Source of the DNA: Bdellovibrio sp.
GTDB taxonomy: Bacteria; Bdellovibrionota; Bdellovibrionia; Bdellovibrionales; Bdellovibrionaceae
DNA: 64,000 bases
Assembly (NCBI GenBank): GCA_014376435.1
Contig: JACMRL010000025.1
Location: forward strand, 124,001 to 188,000
Reading direction: 5' to 3'
The notes beneath the pieces are model-generated. The model had not been told where the DNA came from and made no database searches. It worked only from the letters and a program-made list of their open reading frames with translations. How positions within the stretch are numbered: the stretch's first letter is position 1; each line of letters starts with the position of its first letter. This document shows positions 11,363 through 20,937 of this stretch, one piece after another. A program made the position numbers and the translations under genes.

Positions 11363-12038
11363 ATTCTGAATTCGGTTGCCACTGCAAATGTAATCTAGAA
11401 ATTAAACTGATATTTGCGGCATCGCCCGGCCCTAGCGCTTGGTCATTCGCTTTCAAGACGCCTTTTATCACCTGCACCCAGTAAAAACGAGTCTCATCCG
11501 TGTTTAAAATTTTCTCGCCCGGTTTTTCGGACTTAGCCACATACATATCCACATCTTGATTCATCGATACCGAACCATCGCGACCATTGTTTGAAGCAAC
11601 TAAAACTAATTCGCCTTTTTCTAAAACCGGCGCGAAGTTTTTCTGTTCATAACTTGGTTGATAGTTCGCCTTATCGGGTAAAATCCAAATCTGTAATAGA
11701 TGCGTTTTTTTATCGGTTAAGTGATTGTACTCAGAATGACGAACACCCGTTCCCGCGCTCATGCGTTGCACTTCGCCGGGGCTAATCGTCGCCGTATTTC
11801 CGATGCTATCTTTATGTTCCAGCACACCATCAACGATGTAAGTTATGATTTCCATATCGCGGTGTGAGTGCGTCGGAAAACCGGCGCCACCCACGATCCG
11901 GTCTTCATTAATCACGCGCAGCGCAGACACACCCATGTGGCTAGCGTCATGATAGTCGCCGAAAGAAAAAGTGTGTTTGGCATTTAACCAACCATGATCA
12001 GCTTTACCACGCTCTTCATTTTTACGAACTTTAATCAC
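11340..12038 (-). CDS. Pirin family protein
   Basis: ADHGWLNAKHTFSFGDYHD, FPTHSHRDMEIITYIVDGVLEHKDS, MSAGTGVRHSEYN cupin motifs. Confidence 0.93.
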   Translation of the reverse strand: MIKVRKNEERGKADHGWLNAKHTFSFGDYHDASHMGVSALRVINEDRIVGGAGFPTHSHRDMEIITYIVDGVLEHKDSIGNTATISPGEVQRMSAGTGVRHSEYNHLTDKKTHLLQIWILPDKANYQPSYEQKNFAPVLEKGELVLVASNNGRDGSVSMNQDVDMYVAKSEKPGEKILNTDETRFYWVQVIKGVLKANDQALGPGDAANISLISRLHLQWQPNSEFILFDLP

Positions 12039-12076
12039 AACGATCTTCTTTCTTTTAAATCACTTATTTTAACTGC

Positions 12077-12550
12077 TTATTTTAATAGGCTTCTTAACAT
12101 CCATGCGGTTTTTTCGTGAATATCTAGACGTTGGGTTAATACATCCATCGTCGTCTGATCCTTCGCCTCTTCGGCCTGTGGAAAAGCGGTGCGGATCGTT
12201 TTAATAGCGGCCTCGTGGCCCTCAATCAGCTCTTCTACCATCTTCAAAGCCTTCGGTACGCCTTTGTGCTCTTTGATTGAAGAAAGTTTTACGAATTCTG
12301 AATAAGAACCCGGAGCATAGTGACCTAGCGCACGAATTCTTTCGGCGATTAAATCAAGTGCATTCCAAAGTTCCGTGTATTGGCCCATAAACATCACGTG
12401 TAAGGTTTGAAACATCGGCCCTTCCACATTCCAGTGAAAATTATGAGTTTTTAAATACAACGTGTAAGAATCTGCTAATAATTTTGAAAGGCAATGTGCC
12501 ACATTTTTACGATCTGCCTCTGAAATTCCGATATCAATTTTCGACTTCAT
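12077..12550 (-). CDS. dps: Dps family DNA-binding ferritin-like protein
   Basis: TLYLKTHNFHWNVEGPMFQTLHVMFMGQYTELWNALDLIAERIRALG. Confidence 0.93.
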   Translation of the reverse strand: MKSKIDIGISEADRKNVAHCLSKLLADSYTLYLKTHNFHWNVEGPMFQTLHVMFMGQYTELWNALDLIAERIRALGHYAPGSYSEFVKLSSIKEHKGVPKALKMVEELIEGHEAAIKTIRTAFPQAEEAKDQTTMDVLTQRLDIHEKTAWMLRSLLK

Positions 12551-12684
12551 TTTAACTCCCGTTATTTGTTATCAATGCAATATTAAATTACCTTCAAGAT
12601 AGAAGAAATGAAAGAGCATGTCTATGTATGGATTGGCGCATAATTTTGCTTTTTTGGAGTCAAGATAAAGTTAATATTCTAACT

Positions 12685-13455
12685 TTAACCTAAGCGAAAG
12701 GCGCGCATTGAAATGGAACCATTTTGCATACCTTCGTATTCAAATTTCAGCTTATCATTTTTTGCCGCAGCCCCTAAAACGTAAGCCATTGGTAAATAAT
12801 GGTCTAGGGTTGGTACACTCATCTGGCCAACTTTAGTTTTATTATAATCTTTCATCAGCGCCGCATAATCCTGGTCGATTAGTTTTTGCTTAATCCACTC
12901 GTCATATTCGACGGCCCAGTCAAAAGGCTTTTCTTTTTCATTCCAACTCATGTTTTGTAAATTATGAACGACGTTGCCGCTGCCAATAATTAAAACTCCT
13001 GATTCACGCAAGGCTTGGATTTTTTTTCCGATTTCAAAATGATATTCTGGAGCTTTGGTCATATCCAAACTCAGCTGCAAAACGGGAATATCCGCGAACG
13101 GAAATAAGTATTTCAAAACGCTCCATGAACCATGATCAAGCCCCCACTTGCCTTCATCTAAATGAATGGGCGGTTGCTGTGATTTGCTTTGAACTTCTTC
13201 CGCAATTTTTAAACTGCCCGAAGCTGCGTATTTTACTTTATAAAGTTCTTCCGGAAATCCGTACATATCATAAATCATTTTAGGATGTTCAGAGCTTGTT
13301 ACAAAAGTGCCTTCCGTCATCCAATGTGCCGAAACACATAAAACTGCGCGGGGTTTTTCTAGTTCCCCACCCATTTTTTTCAGAGTTTGCGTGAATGCAT
13401 TGTCTTGAATAGCGTTCATTGGCGAACCGTGACCGATAAATAAAACTGGCATCAT
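12685..13455 (-). CDS. 4,5-DOPA dioxygenase extradiol-like (LigB family)
   Basis: VLFIGHGSPMNAIQDN, SAHWMTEG, LDHGSWSVLKYLFP, GSGNVVHNL. Confidence 0.92.
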   Translation of the reverse strand: MMPVLFIGHGSPMNAIQDNAFTQTLKKMGGELEKPRAVLCVSAHWMTEGTFVTSSEHPKMIYDMYGFPEELYKVKYAASGSLKIAEEVQSKSQQPPIHLDEGKWGLDHGSWSVLKYLFPFADIPVLQLSLDMTKAPEYHFEIGKKIQALRESGVLIIGSGNVVHNLQNMSWNEKEKPFDWAVEYDEWIKQKLIDQDYAALMKDYNKTKVGQMSVPTLDHYLPMAYVLGAAAKNDKLKFEYEGMQNGSISMRAFRLG

Positions 13456-13498
13456 ACAAACTCCTTTCTTTCTTTAATTACTAAAATTAATTCGTAAA

Positions 13499-14113
13499 TT
13501 ACTTTTTAACTGGAGCTTTTTCTAAAGCACCCTGAATTTTTAAGCTAATTGTTACTTCATTGCCGACTACCGGGCCCGCTTCGACCATTTGGTTGTACGT
13601 TAAACCGAAATCCTTACGGCTGATTTTTGTAGTTGCCGCAAAAGCTGCTTTTGTATTTCCGTATCCATCCACCGCTGAACCAGTATATTTACCGTCAAAA
13701 GTAACTTTTTTAGTGGTACCTTTAATTGTTAAATCGCCCACGGCTTTAAAAGATTCAGCATTTCCAGTAATTGATGTGCTTTTGAAAGTCATCTTTGGAT
13801 ACTTAGCTGCATCAAAAAAGTCTGCGCTTTTTAAATGGTCATCACGTTTCGTTACGCCCGTATCAATCGATGCGATGTCTGCATCGGCTTGTAATGAAGA
13901 TTTTGTAAAGTTGCTGTCGATGGTTATTACGCCAGAGAAAGTATTAAATTTACCGTCGACCGAAGAAATCATTAAATGTGGAATTTCAAAGCCTACTTTA
14001 GAATGCATTGGATCGATATTGTATTTTCCCGATTCTAATTTACTTGCGCCAAACGCAGTCATTGAAGCCATTGTCATTACCGTTAATAAACTTTTCGTGA
14101 TCACTGATGTCAT
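13499..14113 (-). CDS. YceI family periplasmic protein
   Basis: YNIDPMHSKVGFEIPHLMISSVDGKFNTFSG, IDTGVTKRDDHLKSADFFDAAKYPKMTFKS. Confidence 0.95.
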   Translation of the reverse strand: MTSVITKSLLTVMTMASMTAFGASKLESGKYNIDPMHSKVGFEIPHLMISSVDGKFNTFSGVITIDSNFTKSSLQADADIASIDTGVTKRDDHLKSADFFDAAKYPKMTFKSTSITGNAESFKAVGDLTIKGTTKKVTFDGKYTGSAVDGYGNTKAAFAATTKISRKDFGLTYNQMVEAGPVVGNEVTISLKIQGALEKAPVKK

Positions 14114-14236
14114 ATCGTCTTTTCCTTTGGGGTTGGTTTTGTCTAATGTAACTATTGCCCAACTTTGATCGTTCTTAAAGTCCTCATATTCATAAAACAG
14201 TGTTGCAAATATGGAACGATGTGCTAAATTTACTTA

Positions 14237-15142
14237 ATGACCGACCGGATTGATTACAATCAAATTGCCCTTTTTATTGAGATCGTCGAATCCGGTAGTA
14301 TTTCTGAAGCCGCTCGTCGCTTAAACCAAGCCAAATCAAACCTTAGTCGCTCTTTAACGGCTTTAGAAAAGGGCTTAGGCGCACAGTTGATTTACCGCAA
14401 TACTCGTAGCCTACATCCAACTGAAGCAGGCCTACAATTCTACGAAAAATGCAAACATGCTTATTCAGATATTAATCTGAATATTCAAAATCTAAAACAG
14501 AACGAACATACTCTGCGGGGCCGCTTTTGTTTAACGGCCGCCATGGATATTGCGCAAACAATTTGCCCACCCGTTGTGGCAGATTTTTCGCGCATCAACC
14601 CAGAGTTAAAAATTGAACTTCGCGGAGAAAATAAATTAGTCGATTTAGTTAAAGAGGGCATTGATTTAGCTATACGTTTTGGCGCGCTATCAAATTCGAA
14701 TTTAAAAGCTTCAAAAATCAGTGATTTATCTTTAGTCCTTGTTTCAGACGAAAAATATTTGAGTGCTCAACCCAAAATTAAAGCGGTGGAAAATTTAAAG
14801 GAACATTCCTTTATCGCTTTCACAAAAAGCTTTGAAAAAACAATTAACCTGAGTCGTCGCGGAGCGGCCGTGCAAAAAATTTCGGTCACGCCAGCTTTAG
14901 TTGTTAATGATACTCTGGTTGCAAAAAGTTTAGCTTTGCAGGGTGGTGGCATTGCTTTATTACCCGATTTTCTTTGTTACAATGAATTAAAAAGCGGTGC
15001 TCTCGTACGAGTTCTACCTGACTTTGCTTCGAAGCCTGTACCAGTCCATTTTGTATGGAGCCAACACGGACAAATTTCTCCAAAGGTTCGTGCCTTTATT
15101 GATTTCTCTAAAGACCAGATGAAAAAGTACTTCACGAGCTAA
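14237..15142 (+). CDS. LysR family transcriptional regulator
   Basis: N-terminal HTH (IALFIEIVESGSISEAARRLNQAKSNLSRSLTALEKGLGAQLIYRNTR) and LysR substrate-binding domain. Confidence 0.94.
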   Translation: MTDRIDYNQIALFIEIVESGSISEAARRLNQAKSNLSRSLTALEKGLGAQLIYRNTRSLHPTEAGLQFYEKCKHAYSDINLNIQNLKQNEHTLRGRFCLTAAMDIAQTICPPVVADFSRINPELKIELRGENKLVDLVKEGIDLAIRFGALSNSNLKASKISDLSLVLVSDEKYLSAQPKIKAVENLKEHSFIAFTKSFEKTINLSRRGAAVQKISVTPALVVNDTLVAKSLALQGGGIALLPDFLCYNELKSGALVRVLPDFASKPVPVHFVWSQHGQISPKVRAFIDFSKDQMKKYFTS

Positions 15143-15254
15143 TTTGATACATACAAATCACTAAATACAGACCTTAGGCCTAACGCAAAACAGGCTCACG
15201 ATCTTTCCACATTCTTTACCACAACTAAAACTAAAATATCTTTACTCTTTACCA

Positions 15255-16001
15255 ATGAAAATGCCGATAAAAGAGAAAGAAATGATGAGCAAAATTAAGT
15301 CTTTAGTAATTTTTTTTAGCGTCGTACTCGTTGCCCTTTTGGCCATGGTTTTCTTATTTCCCAAAGATGAACTTGTCAGCGAGGCAGATCAAGTAATTTT
15401 GGAAAATAATATTTATAAATCTAGCACCGCAGTACCTGTTCCAATTATCAAGAAAGATTCCAAAGGTGTTGTTGTTCCCGGCGAAGAATCTAAAATTGCT
15501 TTGGCGCTAGAAAATATTCGTAAGCAAAATAGAACTCCTTCGCAAACGTTTGTTCAACCTAAATCGCTTCAAGCAAGTTCATTATTAAATGGCACTCGTT
15601 GGAAAATTTGGCCACAAGCTAAAGTTGTAAATGAAAAAAATAGTGCCGCAGAAATTGCGCAGGTTAATAACCTTACGATTGTCCAAGGTAATGATCGCGC
15701 CGTAGACTTAAGCCAATTTGATTCAAAAAGTCCGGTCGTTCTTTACAATGAGCGCCTTCAAAAACCTGGCATACTAACGGGCATCATTAAAGTTGAAACA
15801 CAAAATCGAATCTTACTTGAAAGCTCTCTAACTAATTTGCACGCCCGAATCAGCGACGCATTCGATCCTATTCAAACTTATTTTGTTACCAGCACAGATT
15901 TAGTCTTTGATTTAGAGGCGTTATTTGAAAATTTAAAAGCTTTGCCAGAAGTTCACAACGTTGAACTAGAAATATTGAATAAGACGTATGAAAAAAATTA
16001 A
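15255..16001 (+). CDS. Membrane-anchored protein; putative stand-alone protease prodomain/chaperone
   Basis: N-terminal TM; C-terminal PVVLYNERLQKPGILTGIIKVETQ...LFENLKALPEVHNVELEIL resembles S8 propeptide; overlaps the protease ORF by 14 nt. Confidence 0.6.
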   Translation: MKMPIKEKEMMSKIKSLVIFFSVVLVALLAMVFLFPKDELVSEADQVILENNIYKSSTAVPVPIIKKDSKGVVVPGEESKIALALENIRKQNRTPSQTFVQPKSLQASSLLNGTRWKIWPQAKVVNEKNSAAEIAQVNNLTIVQGNDRAVDLSQFDSKSPVVLYNERLQKPGILTGIIKVETQNRILLESSLTNLHARISDAFDPIQTYFVTSTDLVFDLEALFENLKALPEVHNVELEILNKTYEKN

Positions 16002-17685
16002 TCTACGTTTTAAATCATTTATCATTTTTACAGTTTGTGCGCTTGTCGTAGGCTGTGGATTTAAAAAATTCGAAGCTGATTTATTCAGCCAAACAAATGC
16101 AGACCCTTTATTTAAGTATGCTTGGCATTTATTGAATGTGGGACAAGCGGTTTTTTCTCCGGCCCCAGCCGTTGCTGGTTATGATTTAAATTTAAGCGCA
16201 ACTTGGAATCAACAAATTTACGGCCGGGGCGTGGTGGTTCAAGTTTCTGATGATGGCTTGGAAGATACTCACGAAGACTTAAATGCAAATTTTCCATATT
16301 TAAATATTTCAAAAAATTATACTTTAAGCTCGCCCTTTACAGCAACGAGTGCTGCCCCGATTGCTTCTGATGATAACCATGGAACATCCGTCGCGGGATT
16401 AATTGCGGCCGTCGGTTGGAATAAAGTGGGCACTCGCGGGGTGGCGCCCCAGTCACAATTAACGGTTGCTAATTTTCTTTCTGGCGCAGTTTCGCAATCT
16501 TTAGCAAAATACGTTGATCAAGCCGGCGGAAGTTTTGATATCTCTAATATGAGTTGGGGCGGAACTCAGAACACAATCGATATAGTTAACACTACGTATA
16601 ATGCTCAACTTAAATCAATGATTACGACGAAGCGTGGTGGCAAGGGTGCTATCTTCGTGAAGGCTGCTGGAAATGATTTCACAGTTCTTTGTAACGGATC
16701 AACGACTACTTATTGCGTGGGCAATTCAAATTTTGATAGTGATAATGTAATACCTTACATGATTCCTGTGGCCGCAATGAATGCCTTAGGAATTTCCTCT
16801 AGTTATTCTTCAACTGGATCTAGCGTTTGGATTACGGCATTCGGCGGAGAATTTGGCAGTGATTCTCCGGCCATGATCACGACCGATCGCATGGGTTGCA
16901 CAAATGGTTTTTCTAATTCGAACCGCACCACTGCTTTCGAAAACGGAACTAATCCGGAAAATAGTGGCTGTAACTATACGAGCACATTCAACGGAACTTC
17001 TGCTGCGGCACCCGTTATCAGCGGAGTCGTCGCTTTACTTTTGCAAACCAATCCAAATCTTTCTTGGCGTGAAGTAAAATATATTTTAGCTAAAACAGCG
17101 ACGGCTGACCATTTCGTTAGCGGATCGATTGCGCACCCGCTGGGTTCAGTATTACCAAGCGGTTATGTATGGGAACAAAAATGGATTACCAACGCCGCTA
17201 GTTTTAAATTTCACAACTGGTATGGTTTTGGACGAGTAAATGTTGATGCTGCCGTAGCGATGGCAAAAAACTTTATAACGACGCCTTCAAACTTAGGAAC
17301 TTTCACCGAAACAAATTGGGCGCAGACTAATTCAGGCTTAGCCTTAGCTATTTCTGACAATAATGCCACTGGAGTTACAAACTCCATCGTGGTGCCTGCG
17401 GTACTAACTGTTGAAGCCGTGCAAATTAAAGTTAATATTACCCATGCTGATATTTCAGAATTAGCTTTAGAATTAACCTCGCCGAGCGGTACAAAAAGTA
17501 TTTTAATGAATGCGCGCAATTCATTAACCGGAATTGCTAATCTGGTCGGAGAAACTTTTTTATCAAACGCTTTTTATCAAGAGCCCGCGGCAGGCACCTG
17601 GACCCTACGCGTGATTGATGCGAAAAGTGGAATTACTGGAACACTTACTTCTTTCAGTATCAATATATTTGGTGGCGCGCATTAG
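15988..17685 (+). CDS. S8 subtilisin/kexin-like lipoprotein protease with C-terminal P-domain
   Basis: Lipobox (ALVVGCG); catalytic VVQVSDDGLEDTH, DDNHGTSVAGLIAA, FNGTSAAAPVISGVVALLL; P-domain LTSPSGTKSILMN...TWTLRVIDAKSG. Confidence 0.94.
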   Translation: MKKINLRFKSFIIFTVCALVVGCGFKKFEADLFSQTNADPLFKYAWHLLNVGQAVFSPAPAVAGYDLNLSATWNQQIYGRGVVVQVSDDGLEDTHEDLNANFPYLNISKNYTLSSPFTATSAAPIASDDNHGTSVAGLIAAVGWNKVGTRGVAPQSQLTVANFLSGAVSQSLAKYVDQAGGSFDISNMSWGGTQNTIDIVNTTYNAQLKSMITTKRGGKGAIFVKAAGNDFTVLCNGSTTTYCVGNSNFDSDNVIPYMIPVAAMNALGISSSYSSTGSSVWITAFGGEFGSDSPAMITTDRMGCTNGFSNSNRTTAFENGTNPENSGCNYTSTFNGTSAAAPVISGVVALLLQTNPNLSWREVKYILAKTATADHFVSGSIAHPLGSVLPSGYVWEQKWITNAASFKFHNWYGFGRVNVDAAVAMAKNFITTPSNLGTFTETNWAQTNSGLALAISDNNATGVTNSIVVPAVLTVEAVQIKVNITHADISELALELTSPSGTKSILMNARNSLTGIANLVGETFLSNAFYQEPAAGTWTLRVIDAKSGITGTLTSFSINIFGGAH

Positions 17686-17762
17686 TTTTGTAAGTGTGAC
17701 CTGCGGGCAATAGAATTTTAGAATCTATTCGAATGAAACAGGCCGTTTTACAGAAAATAAAA

Positions 17763-17838
17763 TGGCTCAGATGGCAGGACTCGAACCTGCGACCAAGCGA
17801 TTAACAGTCGCTTGCTCTACCAACTGAGCTACATCTGA
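17763..17838 (-). tRNA. tRNA-Asn(GTT)
   Basis: Minus strand TCAGATGTAGCTCAGTTGGTAGAGCAAGCGACTGTTAATCGCTTGGTCGCAGGTTCGAGTCCTGCCATCTGAGCCA; 76 nt, CCA encoded. Confidence 0.97.
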
Positions 17839-17868
17839 ACGTAGGAATTAAACTAACGAAAACAGGGC

Positions 17869-18294
17869 TTATTTGTCAACAAGCTCTCGACTTAAGCTTG
17901 ACGAATAAAAAGGCAAACCTTGAGCTCTAAATACGTGGGCTTCTGAATTCCACTCTAATAATGCCGTTTGAGCCGTGGCAGACTGTGCTTTAAGCAAAGG
18001 TTTAAACGTTAATTTAGCTAAATCGACGTTCCTGATCGGCTCCATCGATACTTGGCAAAACTTAGCCTGTATCTCGCTGGGGCTAGCTTTCTTCCACTTT
18101 TCGGGAATCGCTTCGTTCTTCCATTGAAAATCAACCGTGTGATTCGGGCACCAGGTATAGACCTTCACATCAAAGCCAAAAAAATCATTGATCGATTTTT
18201 TAAAATCCATCGAGTTAAAAAAACCAATTCCACCAATCACCATAAACAAAGCGATCCCTAAAATACCGACTTTTAAAAAAGTTCTGTTAAACAT
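17869..18294 (-). CDS. Hypothetical membrane-anchored protein
   Basis: N-terminal TM; complete ORF, 8 nt from the SNase ORF. Confidence 0.6.
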   Translation of the reverse strand: MFNRTFLKVGILGIALFMVIGGIGFFNSMDFKKSINDFFGFDVKVYTWCPNHTVDFQWKNEAIPEKWKKASPSEIQAKFCQVSMEPIRNVDLAKLTFKPLLKAQSATAQTALLEWNSEAHVFRAQGLPFYSSSLSRELVDK

Positions 18295-18302
18295 TTTTTC
18301 TC

Positions 18303-18770
18303 CTATTTACTGGCGGGCATGCGTAACGACTTACACCAATCAACTTTTTGCTTTGTTCCACCCTCATAATTGTAAGCTAAACTGTTTTTCATCAGCAAAT
18401 CTTTAACGGATCGGCCATCCACCATCACGTCAGCCAAAATACGAAAATATTTATCGCGCTTAATATTTACTAAATCAATTTGCTTCGCATTTTTTAGCAG
18501 ATTTTCAATTAATCTTTGCGCCGCGCGGGCCGCATCCTTTTCGCAAGGTTGTTTACCTTTGATTTCGGCCGTATCTAAATGAGCTACCCGCACACTTATT
18601 TTTTTACCCAGCAATGCATGTACATTCGGAATATTAAAAGTAAGTGTATCCCCGTCATAGTTTTTCAAAAACTTCACACAGCGGAATGTGGTTTCGTCAT
18701 GTTGGCACTTATCGAAACCAAAACTAATGCTGGCTGCAAACAAAAACGCCAAGGCTAATATTTTTATCAT
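18303..18770 (-). CDS. Thermonuclease (SNase-like) family exported nuclease
   Basis: Signal peptide; NYDGDTLTFNIP...KISVRVAHLDTAEIKGKQPCEKDAA, KYFRILADVMVDGRSVKDLLMKNSLAYNY. Confidence 0.88.
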   Translation of the reverse strand: MIKILALAFLFAASISFGFDKCQHDETTFRCVKFLKNYDGDTLTFNIPNVHALLGKKISVRVAHLDTAEIKGKQPCEKDAARAAQRLIENLLKNAKQIDLVNIKRDKYFRILADVMVDGRSVKDLLMKNSLAYNYEGGTKQKVDWCKSLRMPASK

Positions 18771-18847
18771 TCTTTAAGTTTTCGGGTGTTTAGCTCTTGT
18801 GTCAAACGCAATGTTGCCTACTTAAACGAAAGGTGTAACGTAAAGTC

Positions 18848-19420
18848 ATGAACGTGCAAAATCTAAGTTTTTCTTACGTTGAAAAACCGCTTTTTCAAAA
18901 TTTAAATTTTGAATTCAAATCGGCAACGATCACTTTAATTCAAGGGCCTAGTGGTTGTGGCAAAAGCACATTTCTAAAACTTGTTGCCGGTCTGCTTGAT
19001 TTACAAAGTGGTCAAATCGTAATTAGTCCCAATTCAAAAATTGGCTACCTTCATCAGGATTGTCATTTAATCGATCACTGGAGTATTCAAGAAAACTTAT
19101 CGTTAGTTTCGACTGATTTAGTAAAACAAAAAAATTTCTTAAGAGAGTTTGATTTGCAAATGCCTGGCGCAACCCCCGCTTCACAGCTAAGCGGGGGCGA
19201 ACGTCAGCGAGTTTCCATTGTCCGCACGCTATTACAAAACCCCGAAATTGTTTTATTAGACGAGCCAACGGCTCATCTAGACGATGAACAAACGGCAGTC
19301 GCGATGAAGCTAATTAAAACTCACTTAGGTACAAAAACTATTTTGATCGTTAGTCATGATAAGCGTTTATTCGATTACGCCGATCAAAAGCTTGATTGGA
19401 AATTACAGGTCAGCCGATGA
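18848..19420 (+). CDS. ABC transporter ATP-binding protein
   Basis: Walker A GPSGCGKST, signature LSGGERQRVSIVR, Walker B EIVLLDEPTAHLD. Confidence 0.95.
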   Translation: MNVQNLSFSYVEKPLFQNLNFEFKSATITLIQGPSGCGKSTFLKLVAGLLDLQSGQIVISPNSKIGYLHQDCHLIDHWSIQENLSLVSTDLVKQKNFLREFDLQMPGATPASQLSGGERQRVSIVRTLLQNPEIVLLDEPTAHLDDEQTAVAMKLIKTHLGTKTILIVSHDKRLFDYADQKLDWKLQVSR

Positions 19421-20313
19421 TTTTAAAAACTTTTCTGATCGAGAGTCGTCGCAGTTTTAAATTAGTTTTTACTTTATTTTTATGCTCGTTTTTATTTGGC
19501 TTTGCGGCTTTTTCGTCTTTTGAATTGAAGAATTACATCGAAAAATTATTTTCACCGACTGAATGGGGTATTGATCTAGCGATTTTACCCAAAGGAACCT
19601 CACCCGAGAGCTTAAAGCGCAGTCTTTTAACGGGAAGGCCCGAAGGGTTAATTCCAGTGGCGTTATTTAAAACTTTGCAGGCACAAATTACCGACGAGCA
19701 AAGAAAAAGTAGTTTAACTCAACCAACCTTTAAAGCTTTAGGTTTTCTGCCTTATCAAAAGAATGGCTCCACCCAAATAGCAATTTTGGGTAACCCCGAA
19801 GATTTTTTCGTAAAAGATGATAGATCAATTTGGAGTTCAATTAAGTTAACCGACTGGAATCAGCAAATCGATGATCTTTCAAACTTACCGAATTACAAAA
19901 CTCCCGAGTGGGGGTCGCAAGTTTTAATGGGCATTCTAATAAAAGGAGAATCCGAACCTTTACTAAAATTAAAAGAAATGATCAACCGTCGCACGGTGGC
20001 CCAAGCGTGGGTTATGAAAGCCGGTATTTCAACGGATGATCAAAAAATTAATCAACTTGAGACCGCCTTGTATACTTTTACCTGTCTTATTTTTCTGTGT
20101 TTAGTTCCTGGATTAATTTTATCTTTTATTATTTTATCCGCACGGCGAAACGAAATTTTTATCGTGCTAAAGGAAATAGGTTGGAAACAAGCTTCGCAGC
20201 TACAGTTTATTTTATTACAAATTGTGATTTTGTTTTTAATTCCCTGTACGCTGGGAGTTTTCACAAGCCCGCTAATTTTAAATTGGGTAAACTATTTATT
20301 TATCCTGGGCTAA
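19417..20313 (+). CDS. ABC transporter permease-like (FtsX/MacB-type) membrane protein
   Basis: N-terminal TM, periplasmic domain, C-terminal TM segments; ATGA overlap with the ATPase (MILKTFL start). Confidence 0.75.
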   Translation: MILKTFLIESRRSFKLVFTLFLCSFLFGFAAFSSFELKNYIEKLFSPTEWGIDLAILPKGTSPESLKRSLLTGRPEGLIPVALFKTLQAQITDEQRKSSLTQPTFKALGFLPYQKNGSTQIAILGNPEDFFVKDDRSIWSSIKLTDWNQQIDDLSNLPNYKTPEWGSQVLMGILIKGESEPLLKLKEMINRRTVAQAWVMKAGISTDDQKINQLETALYTFTCLIFLCLVPGLILSFIILSARRNEIFIVLKEIGWKQASQLQFILLQIVILFLIPCTLGVFTSPLILNWVNYLFILG

Positions 20314-20406
20314 ATAATATCGTTTTGCATAAAAAATAAGCTTATGTGCGACTAAATATTAATTTGGTTTAATTTATATGCATATGTGGCTTGAACAGAA
20401 AAAAAA

Positions 20407-20483
20407 TGGTGCACTCGAGAGGATTTGAACCTCTGACCACACGATTCGTAGTCGTGTACTCTATCCAGCTGAGCTACGAGTGC
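20407..20483 (-). tRNA. tRNA-Arg(ACG)
   Basis: Minus strand GCACTCGTAGCTCAGCTGGATAGAGTACACGACTACGAATCGTGTGGTCAGAGGTTCAAATCCTCTCGAGTGCACCA; 77 nt. Confidence 0.97.
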
Positions 20484-20622
20484 CCGTAAAACAAAACGTG
20501 AACAATTCTTTTACATAAAACAGGGTCTAAAATCAAGAACTGTATCATGGCATTCCTTGATTCTGTAAAAACGCTATGGCACCTTACTGGCTTGAGCTGC
20601 GTTTACATATCATTTCTTAAGC

Positions 20623-20715
20623 GGAGAAGTGGGAGAGTGGCTTAATCCAAGTCTTTGCTAAAGACTCGTACTTACAAAATAGGTACCGTGGGTTCAAATC
20701 CCACCTTCTCCGCCA
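20623..20715 (+). tRNA. tRNA-Ser(GCT)
   Basis: GGAGAAG acceptor paired with CTTCTCC, long variable arm, anticodon loop ctttgctaaag, CCA end. Confidence 0.95.
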
Positions 20716-20937
20716 ATTTAGTTTAAAAGTCTTAAATTAAAATAGATACCCAAGCGATTTGTAAATTTTCTTTACTGCTTTTTAAAAATCTGGTGAATAC
20801 CTAAATATGAGATCGGCAAAACCATTTTTTTTTGGTCGATGAATAACCCTTCAATCGCTTAATTAATATTTCTAAAGATGGCTTTGTTTCACAAAATTTA
20901 TAGATCGGTCTTCCGAGGTTACTCAAAAGACTGACGA

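Noticed and set aside
13560-14168. 202-aa plus ORF opposite yceI
   Set aside because: Complete overlap with well-supported YceI on the minus strand.
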